Below, piece by piece: positions 9,240 through 17,634 of a stretch of DNA of 62,508 nucleotides. The position numbers and the translations under genes were made by a program. Numbering within the stretch: position 1 is the stretch's first letter; each line of letters opens with the position of its first letter. This DNA is from Alphaproteobacteria bacterium (GTDB taxonomy: Bacteria > Pseudomonadota > Alphaproteobacteria > M2410). The notes beneath the pieces are model-generated. The model worked only from the letters and a program-made list of their open reading frames with translations. It searched no databases and was not told the DNA's origin. The stretch spans positions 1 to 62,508 of the forward strand of contig JAUWTJ010000013.1 in NCBI GenBank assembly GCA_030614785.1. Direction: 5' to 3'.

Positions 9240-9729
9240 GGCGGAGCTCCGTGGTCTGCAGCGGTGATGGTCGATTCTGGTGGCCATGACCGAATGTTAT
9301 CGAGAGGGTCTTAATTTTCTCTTTCGTATGGTGCTTATAATATCAACCCTGTCAGCACAGTCTTCATGAATCCAATTGGTCCGATTTGCAAGTGGTTTTA
9401 GCAAGGTTTCGACAATTCTCCAAGGCTGACCCCCTGGATTTTTGAAGTAACCCTGACCTTCGAAAGCCGTGTGCGTGATGGCGACCTCGCGCGCAAGATT
9501 TCAGGCTATCAATTTCCGATTTGTCTGTACGCGCGCGACGATCCATATTACTCTACACTCCTGTCTCGCCGGTATACCAGAGCAGTTGAATTGGCTGGGA
9601 GAAAATGGACCATGAACCTCACACTCTGTCATTAGTCAAAACTATCTTCGTTCACCGCACCATCAGTCGTGCGTGGAGCGTCAGGATATGAACGGCAAAT
9701 GACGGAGCGTCGGAAAGCGAGGTGTTATC
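9240..9729. other. Intergenic region between divergent genes
   Basis: About 490 bases separate the GH130 start from the host-attachment gene start. An A/T-rich patch with TATAAT at 9336-9341 could hold a promoter, but no convincing -35 partner or FNR-type site was found. No convincing coding region or RNA structure was seen. Confidence 0.5.
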
Positions 9730-10179
9730 ATGAGGAGCAAGCAGACATGGGTATTGTTGGCCGACGGCTCTCACGCGCGTATCTATCTAAATGACGGTGT
9801 TGGCAAGGGATTGACGCCCGTGCCAGACGGAACGTTCGACGAGCCCGTTTTACCGACCCGAGAAATAAACGCTGACAAATCCGGCCTGTCTTTTGGCAGT
9901 GCAGGGCCCGGTCGCCGACGCATGCAGCCGCGTACAGATCCGAACCGCCAGGCTAAATTCAACTTTGCGCGGCAGTTGGTGGCGTTTCTTGAGGACGGGC
10001 ATAACAAAAACAGATTTGACCGGCTAATCCTGGTCGCATCGCCGAAGGCACTTGGTGACCTTCGTGCCCTTTTACCGATACCGGTTCGCAATCTCGTTTA
10101 TGGCGAACTGGCCAAGGACTTGATGTATCTCGAGGCACGCGAATTGCCTGTTCACCTGGACGATTTGCTGGCGCTATAG
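9730..10179 (+). CDS. Host attachment family protein
   Basis: This 149-residue protein matches the family named for plant-host attachment. It has an N-terminal WVLLADGSHARIY strand, a basic GPGRRRMQPRTDP stretch, and a C-terminal FDRLILVASPKALGDLRALLP region. That fold resembles the translation-release-factor-like (baeRF) proteins. The name is historical and the biochemical role is unclear; the protein looks cytosolic with no signal peptide. A GCGAGGTG ribosome site precedes the ATG. In many proteobacteria such genes lie in stress or anaerobic clusters with CBS proteins, as here. Confidence 0.88.
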   Translation: MRSKQTWVLLADGSHARIYLNDGVGKGLTPVPDGTFDEPVLPTREINADKSGLSFGSAGPGRRRMQPRTDPNRQAKFNFARQLVAFLEDGHNKNRFDRLILVASPKALGDLRALLPIPVRNLVYGELAKDLMYLEARELPVHLDDLLAL

Positions 10180-10245
10180 CTACAGGGTGAGAACAGCTGC
10201 TTTGGCCACTTTTCTGGCCGCTGCAGCAAGCTGGTGGATTGTCTG

Positions 10246-11085
10246 ATGATAAACACTCTGCGAACCTGGAATTTTGACGATAATGCGAGCCCGGATGCCT
10301 TCGGGCTCGACCGGACCCCGGACCAGTCGCGCGGCGAGCGCATATGTCAACCGGAAGGGGCGAGCGCGAAGCAAGCGAAGAAATATCCTTCCAAGCATGT
10401 GCTGTTCAACGAAGGCGATGATGCCGACACGGTCTATGAGGTCGTCGATGGCATGGTGATGCTGTACACGATCTCGGAAAATGGTCGCCGGACCGTTATC
10501 GGCTTCTTGCAGAAAGGCGATTACTTCGGATTTGTCATGCGCGATGTTCATTCTTATTTTGCGCAAACCGTTGGAGTGTGTGTCGTTCGATCAATTTCGC
10601 GAGCAAGATTGTGGCGCGAGATCCGGGAGCATCACAGGGCAGCTGAAAAGTTTTTGTCCCTCGAAGGCAATGCGCTGGAGAATGCACGCAAACACATGGT
10701 CCTCTTGACCCGCAAAACACCGATTGAACGGGTCTCAATGTTTCTTCTGGAAATGGCGGCGCGCCACGGGGGCGATGGAGATTATGCGCGCGGCGTTCGT
10801 CTGCCGATGACCAGGACGGATATTGCGGATTATCTCGGGCTTGTTGTTGAAACGGTTTGCCGATGTCTCACAAGCCTGAAAGACCTTGGTATGATTAGCA
10901 TGGAAACAAGGGGGCAGATTGAAATCCTCGATGGAGAGCGGCTCCTGCGGTATGCGCTGGGCGAGGAGAGGAGCGACCCGGCGGACGAAATTTTGATCAA
11001 CGAAGGAATGGTCATGACCGGCATTTCTTTTGAGGCCTGGGCCGATTTGGTCGAGGAATCACTTCCGAGCCTTATGGCGTATTAG
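10246..11085 (+). CDS. Crp/FNR-family transcriptional regulator (FixK-like)
   Basis: A protein of about 279 residues. An N-terminal tail leads into a cyclic-nucleotide-binding-type beta-roll (VLFNEGDDADTVYEVVDG, then GRRTVIGFLQKGDYFG). A long dimer helix follows, then a winged helix-turn-helix (MTRTDIADYLGLVVETVCRCLTSLKDLG). The recognition helix reads E-T-V-C-R, keeping the Glu and Arg that FNR/FixK proteins use to read TTGAT/ATCAA half-sites, with Cys where FNR has Ser. The N-terminal four-cysteine cluster of FNR is missing, so it is more like FixK and may not sense oxygen directly. The start is uncertain; a TTG/ATG choice exists at 10234-10246. A C-terminal tail of about 45 residues is unusual. 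Confidence 0.9.
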   Translation: MINTLRTWNFDDNASPDAFGLDRTPDQSRGERICQPEGASAKQAKKYPSKHVLFNEGDDADTVYEVVDGMVMLYTISENGRRTVIGFLQKGDYFGFVMRDVHSYFAQTVGVCVVRSISRARLWREIREHHRAAEKFLSLEGNALENARKHMVLLTRKTPIERVSMFLLEMAARHGGDGDYARGVRLPMTRTDIADYLGLVVETVCRCLTSLKDLGMISMETRGQIEILDGERLLRYALGEERSDPADEILINEGMVMTGISFEAWADLVEESLPSLMAY

Positions 11086-11161
11086 CCTGTGGCATATTAG
11101 CTCGGCCCTGTTTCATTCGGGTGTTGCGGGAGGGTCCGTAAGATTGTGAACGGAGATTGAT

Positions 11162-12190
11162 ATGAACATACAAGACGAGCTTCAGGCAACAATTGAGGCC
11201 ATGGTTCAGAAAGGCAAGGGCATTCTTGCTGCCGACGAGAGCAGTCCCACAATTGCGAAACGCTTCAAGGCCATAGATGTTGAATCAACCGAGGAACATC
11301 GGCGCAGCTATCGCAGTTTGTTGCTGACGACACCGGGTCTGGGTGATTTCATCAGCGGGGTCATTCTGTTTGAGGAAACCCTCGGGCAGCTTGCTGATGA
11401 TGGGACCCCGCTGCCGGAACTGGCCAGCCAGCAAGACATCGTGCCAGGCATCAAGGTCGACAAGGGAAAATTGCCGCTGTGCGGGGCACCTGGTGATGAA
11501 ATTACGCTGGGACTGGACGGTTTGGAAGAACGTCTTGAGGGGTACAAACAGCAAGGGGCCCGGTTCGCCAAGTGGCGTGATGTTTACCACATTTCGGTAA
11601 TAACACCGAGCCGGCTGGCTATCGAGGCCAACGCCGAAGTCCTGGCCCGCTATGCCGCCGTTTGCCAGGGACAAGGCATCGTGCCAATTGTTGAACCCGA
11701 AGTGCTCATCGACGGTAATCACAGTATTGATCGCTGTGCTGATGTTGCCGAAGCGGTGCTTCATGAGGTTTTTTGTGCATTGCACCGCCATCATGTTGTG
11801 CTGGAGCACATGCTGCTGAAGCCGAGCATGGTGACACCGGGTAAAACGCACACCCACGCGGCAAGCCCGGAGGAGATCGCCGAGCAGACGATCAGGATCT
11901 TCCGGCGCACAGTCCCGGCCGCCGTCCCTAGTATTAATTTCCTCTCCGGCGGCCAAACGCCTGAAGAGGCAACCGTCAACCTCAGCGCCATGAACCGCTT
12001 GCCACAGCAGCCGTGGGAATTGAGTTTTTCCTATGGGCGTGCATTGCAGGAACCTGCTTTGCAAGCGTGGAGAGGTGATGAAGCCAATGCCGCACTCACC
12101 CAAGCGGCGCTCTACCACCGCGCAAAACTGAACGGCGCGGCACGTTTTGGTGATTACAGCCCCGCGATGGAGCTGGCTTCCTCTGGATGA
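11162..12190 (+). CDS. Class I fructose-bisphosphate aldolase
   Basis: A 342-residue Schiff-base aldolase that cleaves fructose-1,6-bisphosphate to dihydroxyacetone phosphate and glyceraldehyde-3-phosphate in the cytosol. Diagnostic segments are GKGILAADESSPTIAKRF near residue 20, the Schiff-base lysine in LEHMLLKPSMVTPGK near residue 222, and NFLSGGQTPEEATVNL. The family is eukaryote-like and patchy in bacteria. A GGAG ribosome site sits just upstream of the ATG. Its place between the FixK-like regulator and a CBS gene suggests it serves sugar metabolism under energy limitation. Function is confident; regulation is inferred. Confidence 0.94.
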   Translation: MNIQDELQATIEAMVQKGKGILAADESSPTIAKRFKAIDVESTEEHRRSYRSLLLTTPGLGDFISGVILFEETLGQLADDGTPLPELASQQDIVPGIKVDKGKLPLCGAPGDEITLGLDGLEERLEGYKQQGARFAKWRDVYHISVITPSRLAIEANAEVLARYAAVCQGQGIVPIVEPEVLIDGNHSIDRCADVAEAVLHEVFCALHRHHVVLEHMLLKPSMVTPGKTHTHAASPEEIAEQTIRIFRRTVPAAVPSINFLSGGQTPEEATVNLSAMNRLPQQPWELSFSYGRALQEPALQAWRGDEANAALTQAALYHRAKLNGAARFGDYSPAMELASSG

Positions 12191-12229
12191 GATACGTCGG
12201 GGCGCAAAACCGTGCGGCGGGAGCACATG

Positions 12230-12243
12230 TTGATTGCAGTCAA
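12230..12243 (+). promoter_or_regulatory. FNR/FixK-type operator
   Basis: The sequence is TTGATTGCAGTCAA, a TTGAT-N4-GTCAA site 93 bases upstream of the second CBS gene. It has the same half-sites as the box at 7902-7915. Confidence 0.65.
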
Positions 12244-12336
12244 CACGACCTGCCGGAATTTATTGTAGGCCTGCGTTGTCGGTCGGGGTCCGTTCTGAAT
12301 GGACGTTGGCGACGGGAAAAGGAAAGGGAGAGGACA

Positions 12337-12780
12337 ATGAATATGCTGGTAAGAGAAGTGATGTCACCGGACGTGGTCTGGGTAGCTCCATCCGAAACAA
12401 TCTGGAATGTTGCATCCAAGATGAAGGAATTTGACATTGGGGCCGTTCCGGTTTGCGAAAACAATGAAATCATCGGCATTGTGACGGATCGTGATATCGT
12501 TGTAAGAGGTCTCGTCGATGACGATGATATTGCGGAGCATTCTGTGCGTGAGGTTATGACGCTTCATCCGGTCTGGTGTTCTGAAAACGAAGACGTGGAG
12601 GATGCGATCAGGCTGATGGAGGAAAAACAGATTCGGCGCCTCCCGGTTGTTGACAGTGAAAAACACTTGATCGGACTGTTAAGCCTTGGCGACGTGAGCC
12701 AGAACACCTCGCACGAGCTATCGGGCGAGGTCATCGCAGCCGTCAGTCGGCACAGCAGCGGCTCTATGACTGCCATGTGA
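12337..12780 (+). CDS. CBS-domain pair protein
   Basis: This 147-residue protein consists of two CBS domains (about residues 6-60 and 73-128). Typical segments are DIGAVPVCENNEIIGIVTDRDIVVRG and QIRRLPVVDSEKHLIGLLSLGDVS. The GIVTDRDI stretch is the usual nucleotide-phosphate contact. The ATG at 12337 follows a strong GGGAGAGG site, so the 50-residue upstream extension of the frame is not used. An FNR/FixK-type site lies 93 bases upstream. It is probably a cytosolic adenine-nucleotide sensor. It is distinct in sequence from the CBS protein at 573-1001. Confidence 0.92.
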   Translation: MNMLVREVMSPDVVWVAPSETIWNVASKMKEFDIGAVPVCENNEIIGIVTDRDIVVRGLVDDDDIAEHSVREVMTLHPVWCSENEDVEDAIRLMEEKQIRRLPVVDSEKHLIGLLSLGDVSQNTSHELSGEVIAAVSRHSSGSMTAM

Positions 12781-12905
12781 GACCGTTGGCGGTTTTGAAA
12801 AATGCGATTTCGGCAGGGACGAGGAGCTGGTGTCTCTTGTCCCTGTCCATACCAAAAACCGGATCCAGGCGGGAGATTGTGGGAATCGTGGCATGATCGC
12901 CCTTG

Positions 12906-13099
12906 ATGATCGATACGTTGAAACATTTGATATCTGCTTTGGCCGGACTATTCAGATCGAGCTCACGGCGTGAGGCCGAGATTCTGACTTTACGCCAGCA
13001 GCTTTCGGTTTGCATCGTAAGACGCCGGGCAGGGCGCGTATCTCTCTCCTGGATCGGTTTGTCCTGGTGTGGCTCTATCGGTTTGGCCCTCGCTCCTGA
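12906..13099 (+). pseudogene. Integrase-core transposase remnant, N-terminal part, frameshifted
   Basis: The frame opens with IDTLKHLISALAGLF, then REAEILTLRQQLSV, the helical N-terminus of the solo integrase-core transposase family. After about residue 36 the match jumps to another frame (from about 13019), reading KTPGRARISLLDRFVLVWLYRFGP and ending at a TGA at 13097-13099. This shows a frameshift plus truncation before the catalytic domain. It is in the same orientation as the C-terminal remnant at 1-395. The two therefore bracket the island in the reverse of gene order. Confidence 0.8.
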
Positions 13100-13254
13100 A
13101 TTCCATTTTGATAGTAAAACTCGCAACAGCACTCTATTTCCGTCTGTTCACACACTGTGAATTTTTCTCTATTATAGTTAATTCCTGTAATGCGTGTTAC
13201 GGAAAAATTGACGCGTGTAGCCCTGCCATAACACATTGATTTGAACAGGTGAAA

Positions 13255-13983
13255 ATGATGAAGGTATCCAGAGTTCTGACAGTTTGTAGCTTCGCTCTTG
13301 CTGTATCAGCTTGCGAGACTGAAGCTTGGCATAACTTTACCCAACCCTTGCCTCCCTCGGCTGCGGAGGTCCGCGTGGCGGCCAATCTGGCCAACCTTGA
13401 CCATAGACTGGCGGAACTGGAAAACCCGAAAACAGGTCCTGCGCACGTGATCGCCAATGACTCTGATATTGACCCCCTTGTCATTGACCCCGTTGCACTG
13501 GCCGACGGCCATGGCGGCGGGCCGATCACAAAGGTGGTGAAAGAAAAAGGCAAAGAGGGCGGTGAAGACTCCAGGCCTGCTGAATTTCTGAGCGCAAAGG
13601 TCCAGCCTTCTGACGACAAAAAAGCCCCCGGGTTCATTGATGCGAGCGCGCCATCCCATTGCGCTGGCGGAGCCGGGTGCAATGATCGTCCAGTAGCGTC
13701 AGGTAGTTTTGCCATTCATCTGGCATCGTACAAACACATGCAATATCTGGAGCGAGGGTGGACGGAGCTACGAAAACAGTTCCCTGTCCTGTTGGCCCAC
13801 CAGGTGCCAAGAGCCAAAAGGTTCACAAGGGATGATGGCACTGTATACATTCGGCTGAAGGCCGGACCGTTCGAAACCAAACAACAGGTGTATGATCTGT
13901 GTAATAAACTCAAGGCGAAACAGGTATACTGTGCCCTCAGCCGTTTCGACGGAATTGACCTCGACGGATTTGTTGACCTTTAG
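13255..13983 (+). CDS. SPOR-domain lipoprotein
   Basis: A 242-residue secreted protein. The N-terminus has a short hydrophobic segment ending in a VSAC lipobox, with the Cys near residue 20, so it should be lipid-anchored in the periplasm. A low-complexity, charged middle follows. The C-terminal 75 residues (SFAIHLASYKHMQYLERGWTEL, then YIRLKAGPFETKQQVYDLC) form a SPOR domain, which binds denuded peptidoglycan at division sites. An upstream in-frame GTG exists at 13249; the ATG with AGG upstream is preferred. It stands alone between the transposase remnant and the polysaccharide locus. Its link to polysaccharide export is unproven. Confidence 0.87.
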   Translation: MMKVSRVLTVCSFALAVSACETEAWHNFTQPLPPSAAEVRVAANLANLDHRLAELENPKTGPAHVIANDSDIDPLVIDPVALADGHGGGPITKVVKEKGKEGGEDSRPAEFLSAKVQPSDDKKAPGFIDASAPSHCAGGAGCNDRPVASGSFAIHLASYKHMQYLERGWTELRKQFPVLLAHQVPRAKRFTRDDGTVYIRLKAGPFETKQQVYDLCNKLKAKQVYCALSRFDGIDLDGFVDL

Positions 13984-14070
13984 TTTCCCGTCGGCAAACC
14001 TTGTGCAATGCAATATGTTGCGTGACGGGTACCGGCGTGGAACGCATTGAGAGAAATTCCGGCAATCGAG

Positions 14071-15297
14071 TTATCGTATTTTTCTTTCGCGGGCATACAG
14101 TTGATCGTATGCCGCCAAAAGCTTTGGTCCCTCATGGTCCCAGGAGAGCATGTTGATAACCCTGTCGCGTCCATATGCGCCCATGGTCTTTCGTTTTTCC
14201 TCATCGCCCAGCAACTCGAGGATTTTCTCGGCGAAGTCGACGGGGTCGTTCTTTGCGGCATAGAGCGATGCCTCTTGCGCTGAAAACCTGCCCTCAGTGA
14301 CTTCGAACTGCACAACCGGTTTGGCCAGCACCATGTACTCCATGATCTTGTTCATGGTCGACTTGTCGTTCATTTCATTGACCCGGTCCGGGTTCACACA
14401 GACGTCGGCGGTATTCAGAGTTATCAGGAAGTCTTCCTCCGAGACCCTTCCAGTAAACGTCACGAAGTCCGTCAGATTCAGTTCACAGGACAACGCCTCC
14501 AATGTGGAAACCTCAGGCCCCCCGCCAACGATGACGAGCTGAATGTTCTCCTTGCCGCGAGTGTGAACAATATAATCCATGGCTTCGAGCAGGAGGTCGA
14601 TACCTTCCTGTTGGCCAATGACGCCAACGTATCCGAGCAGAAATTCGCGTCCGTTCTTCCACTTCGGGTCCGGAGGAACTTGTTTCATGCGCGTGAGGTT
14701 GGGGCCGGAGCGCACAACATGGACATTTTCAGGATCCATTTTGCCCCGTTCGATTGCGATCTGGCGGTAGGAATTGTTGGTCGCGATGGAAATGTCTGCG
14801 GTCCGGAAGGTCCAGGCCTCCAGGCGTTTCACCAGAGAATAGAAAAAATCTCTGCGACCAAACTTCGCCTCATAAAGCTCCGGGTTGAGATCATGATGGT
14901 CGAAGATGAATTTCTTTCTGAACAAGAGTTTGTAAAAGAGTCCAATGAGAAAGATTGTGTCAGGCGGATTGCAAGCATGGATCACGTCAAATCCCCGGAC
15001 CCGAAGAACACGTAAAGAGAGCCAGAATTCGAACATCAGGCTGGTGATATACTCCGCCGGATAGGCCCAGATCCCTCGCGCTTCGAAGGGAAGAGGGTGG
15101 CGGTAGACATGAATGCCATCCAGATATTCGTAAGCCTTGTCGGCATCCTTGCCTTTCGGGCAAATGACCGAGACACCGTAGCCCGCCTGTTGCAGGGTTG
15201 TCGCCTCGGACCAGACGCGCCTGTCAAAGGGCACCGGCAGGTTCTCGACGATGATCAGGACCTTGCGCTGCGAGCCCTTACCAGTTGACGCCGTCAT
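14071..15297 (-). CDS. GT4 family glycosyltransferase
   Basis: A GT-B glycosyltransferase of 408 residues, probably transferring a sugar to a lipid-linked repeat unit on the cytosolic face. It starts KVLIIVENLPVPFDRRVWSEATTLQQAG, a common GT4 opening. It has an acceptor-domain segment HACNPPDTIFLIG, a Rossmann start LLGYVGVIGQQEGIDLL, and the donor site ending with NKIMEYMVLAKPVV. The ATG at 15297 with GGAGACAG upstream is preferred over one 45 bases earlier. It overlaps the 3' end of the dehydrogenase gene by 20 bases. It is the last gene of the right-to-left operon starting at 18722. Confidence 0.92.
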   Translation of the reverse strand: MTASTGKGSQRKVLIIVENLPVPFDRRVWSEATTLQQAGYGVSVICPKGKDADKAYEYLDGIHVYRHPLPFEARGIWAYPAEYITSLMFEFWLSLRVLRVRGFDVIHACNPPDTIFLIGLFYKLLFRKKFIFDHHDLNPELYEAKFGRRDFFYSLVKRLEAWTFRTADISIATNNSYRQIAIERGKMDPENVHVVRSGPNLTRMKQVPPDPKWKNGREFLLGYVGVIGQQEGIDLLLEAMDYIVHTRGKENIQLVIVGGGPEVSTLEALSCELNLTDFVTFTGRVSEEDFLITLNTADVCVNPDRVNEMNDKSTMNKIMEYMVLAKPVVQFEVTEGRFSAQEASLYAAKNDPVDFAEKILELLGDEEKRKTMGAYGRDRVINMLSWDHEGPKLLAAYDQLYARERKIR

Positions 15298-16591
15298 ATC
15301 TGTCTCCGATGAGGTCTCTTTCAGGAATGCGCACGAGATCAACGAGGATTTGCGTGGCGTTCATGGATTTCGGGATGTCGTGAAATTCCGGTTCACTGTT
15401 GCCGATGACAATCACCTCGCCGTGGGCCAGCACATCGTCAAAGCTTTCGCCGATCAGGTCACTGATATGCGGAATGACCTGCAGGATATACTCCTTGTTG
15501 CCGCCTACCAGTTTGGCCATTTCAACATTTTTGTCATAGATTTTGATTTTGTAGCCCTTGCCGATGAGCCGTTCGACAAGCTCAACCTGCGGGCTTTCAC
15601 GCAGGTCGTCGGTGCCCGACTTGAAGCTGATGCCAAAGAAAGAAACGTTCTTCTTGCCATGTGCGGTAATGATTTCAATGCCGCGTTCGATCTGGGTTCG
15701 ATTACTTTCTGAAACACTTTTGATGAGAGGAACGGAAAGATCGAGCTCCTGTGCCTTATAGTTGAGAGCCCGCAGATCCTTGGGCAGGCAGGATCCACCA
15801 AAAGCGAAACCGGGCTTGAGATATGTCGGTGAGATGTTAAGTTTTGTATCCTGACAGAAGACGTCCATGACATCGTGGCTGTCGATGCCAAGCGCCTTGC
15901 AAATGTTTCCAATCTCGTTGCCGTAAGCCACCTTGAGAGCATGCCAGACGTTGTCGGTATACTTTGTCATCTCGGCCACTTCAATTGACACCTTGAAAAG
16001 CGGGGCTTCAAGACCTCGATAAAGCGCGGCGACAAGGTCAGCATCGCGTGCGTTCAAGGATCCGATTACGGTTTTGGGAGGATTGTAAAAATCATAGACG
16101 GCGCTTCCTTCGCGCAAAAACTCGGGATTGATGGCAAGGCCAAAACCCTCGCCAGCCTTCTTGTCGCTCGACGACTCAAGCGCCGGGATCACAACCTCAT
16201 GTATCGTGCCGGGCAGCATGGTTGAGCGGATGACGATACAATGGTACGCGTCCTTGAGCTTTAGGGCGGCGCCAATTTCCTTGCACACTTTTTCAACAAT
16301 GGATGTATTGAGGCTTCCGTTTTTGCGGCTGGGTGTCCCGACACAAACGAGCGACAGGCTGCTGGCAGCGACGGCCTCGGCGGCATTGGTTGTTGCCGAT
16401 AATTTTGCTTCGGCATGGGCGGTGCTCAAGAAAAATGCCACATCCTTTTCGATAACAGGGGATGTGCCCGCGTTTACGAGATCGGCTTTTGTTTCATTGG
16501 TGTCGACGCCGATGACGGTATGCCCGTCGTTTGTCAGGCATGCAGCAGAGACAACACCGACATATCCCATGCCAAATACTGAGATCTCCAT
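15278..16591 (-). CDS. Nucleotide-sugar 6-dehydrogenase, GDP-mannose dehydrogenase (AlgD)-like
   Basis: A 437-residue NAD-dependent enzyme that oxidises the C6 of an NDP-sugar to a uronic acid. Visible are the Rossmann motif VFGMGYVGVVSAACL, the acidic end of strand 2 (GVDTNETK), the middle-domain NPEFLREGSA, and the catalytic FGGSCLPKD with Cys268. Cys268 is the same position as the nucleophile of Pseudomonas AlgD. The opening residues and KADLVNAGTSPVIE resemble GDP-mannose rather than UDP-glucose dehydrogenases. If so, it makes GDP-mannuronate for the polymer. A UDP-glucose substrate is not excluded. It lies between the sulfotransferase and a GT4 gene. Confidence 0.92.
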   Translation of the reverse strand: MEISVFGMGYVGVVSAACLTNDGHTVIGVDTNETKADLVNAGTSPVIEKDVAFFLSTAHAEAKLSATTNAAEAVAASSLSLVCVGTPSRKNGSLNTSIVEKVCKEIGAALKLKDAYHCIVIRSTMLPGTIHEVVIPALESSSDKKAGEGFGLAINPEFLREGSAVYDFYNPPKTVIGSLNARDADLVAALYRGLEAPLFKVSIEVAEMTKYTDNVWHALKVAYGNEIGNICKALGIDSHDVMDVFCQDTKLNISPTYLKPGFAFGGSCLPKDLRALNYKAQELDLSVPLIKSVSESNRTQIERGIEIITAHGKKNVSFFGISFKSGTDDLRESPQVELVERLIGKGYKIKIYDKNVEMAKLVGGNKEYILQVIPHISDLIGESFDDVLAHGEVIVIGNSEPEFHDIPKSMNATQILVDLVRIPERDLIGDRYDGVNW

Positions 16592-16626
16592 TGTCTATCT
16601 TTCCTTCCGTTCTCGTCGCACTTCTC

Positions 16627-17634
16627 TCAAATCCGCGTCGGTCTGATCCGCTTCCACAAATAGGGAACAAGGGGCCCCCGGATTGTCCGATTTGCGTGAA
16701 GCGCATGAAACAGTTTGAAAGGAGTAGACAGGATAATCCCTGTTAAAGAGCTAACGCGGGGGTGAGTTGGCGTTGGTTGGTAGTGATATTGGCGCATCAA
16801 TTTGCCGCAAATGAACTGGGCCAGAAAGACATCAGACTCAGGGAGTTGGCCGCACCAGCGGTTAATACCTGTTTGGAAAATTCCGAACTCGCGCTCTTGT
16901 GCAGATGAATTGGAAAATTGTGTTTCCAGCATTTCGGGCTCGAAGGCTTCGCCGACAAATTCACATAGGTAACGAAGCGTCCTCTCAGGATCGCTAACCA
17001 GATCTTCATAGCGGCTGATTGTGACGTTCTGCGGATAAAGTTTGCGGGCTTGTTCCAGAGCGCTATTGCTTTTGCGCCATATCATCGACGTGATGACGGG
17101 GTGATAGAGTTTCTTCAGGCGGACGGCTGTTTCCTCTGACTCCCGGCGCCATTTTCCCTGGTAGGATAACAGAAAATCTCGCACATCCCGGACGCACCCG
17201 ATGATTTTGGCATCTGGAAACATTTCCAGCAAAACCTGGATCTCGAAAACCTCTCGTGGAACCTGATTGCCCCATCTGGCCTTTCCTTCACCCTCCATCT
17301 GAATTTCCATAAAAGTGGTAAAAACGTCCTTGTAGGATCGACATCCCGAAAGGGCGGAGGCAAGAGCGCCGCTGGCCAAAAATTGGTCAATACGCTCCTG
17401 ATCAGGAAGTTCATTCAGCCGGGAATAGAGGGTCGAGAGGCGGGCTGTGATAGCGTCAAGATTTTCCCGAACCCGGGGGTCGCCAAGCGCCCGCCGGCGC
17501 GCATAAACATCATTCAGGAAATGGGTTTCGCCGGGCATGAAAATATTCGAGTGATTTCCCACCAGCCGTGCTGTCAATGTTGTCCCGGATCGCGGGGCGC
17601 CGACAATGAATACGGGACTATCAGAATTTTTCAT
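16627..17634 (-). CDS. PAPS-dependent sulfotransferase family protein
   Basis: A 335-residue protein with the phosphosulfate-binding loop GAPRSGTTLTARLV near residues 12-25, and a later segment PDAKIIGCVRDVRDFLLSYQGKW matching the 3'-phosphate-binding motif. It should transfer sulfate from PAPS to a carbohydrate hydroxyl. The start at 17634 has an ATGA overlap with the upstream glycosyltransferase, showing coupling. Its presence in a polysaccharide operon suggests a sulfated polymer or lipid-linked oligosaccharide; this is inferred. No PAPS synthesis genes are in the window. Confidence 0.88.
   Translation of the reverse strand: MKNSDSPVFIVGAPRSGTTLTARLVGNHSNIFMPGETHFLNDVYARRRALGDPRVRENLDAITARLSTLYSRLNELPDQERIDQFLASGALASALSGCRSYKDVFTTFMEIQMEGEGKARWGNQVPREVFEIQVLLEMFPDAKIIGCVRDVRDFLLSYQGKWRRESEETAVRLKKLYHPVITSMIWRKSNSALEQARKLYPQNVTISRYEDLVSDPERTLRYLCEFVGEAFEPEMLETQFSNSSAQEREFGIFQTGINRWCGQLPESDVFLAQFICGKLMRQYHYQPTPTHPRVSSLTGIILSTPFKLFHALHANRTIRGPLVPYLWKRIRPTRI

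Noticed and set aside
10197-10225. GGCC-N8-GGCC hairpin after the host-attachment gene as terminator
   Set aside because: The stem is four base pairs and there is no T run.
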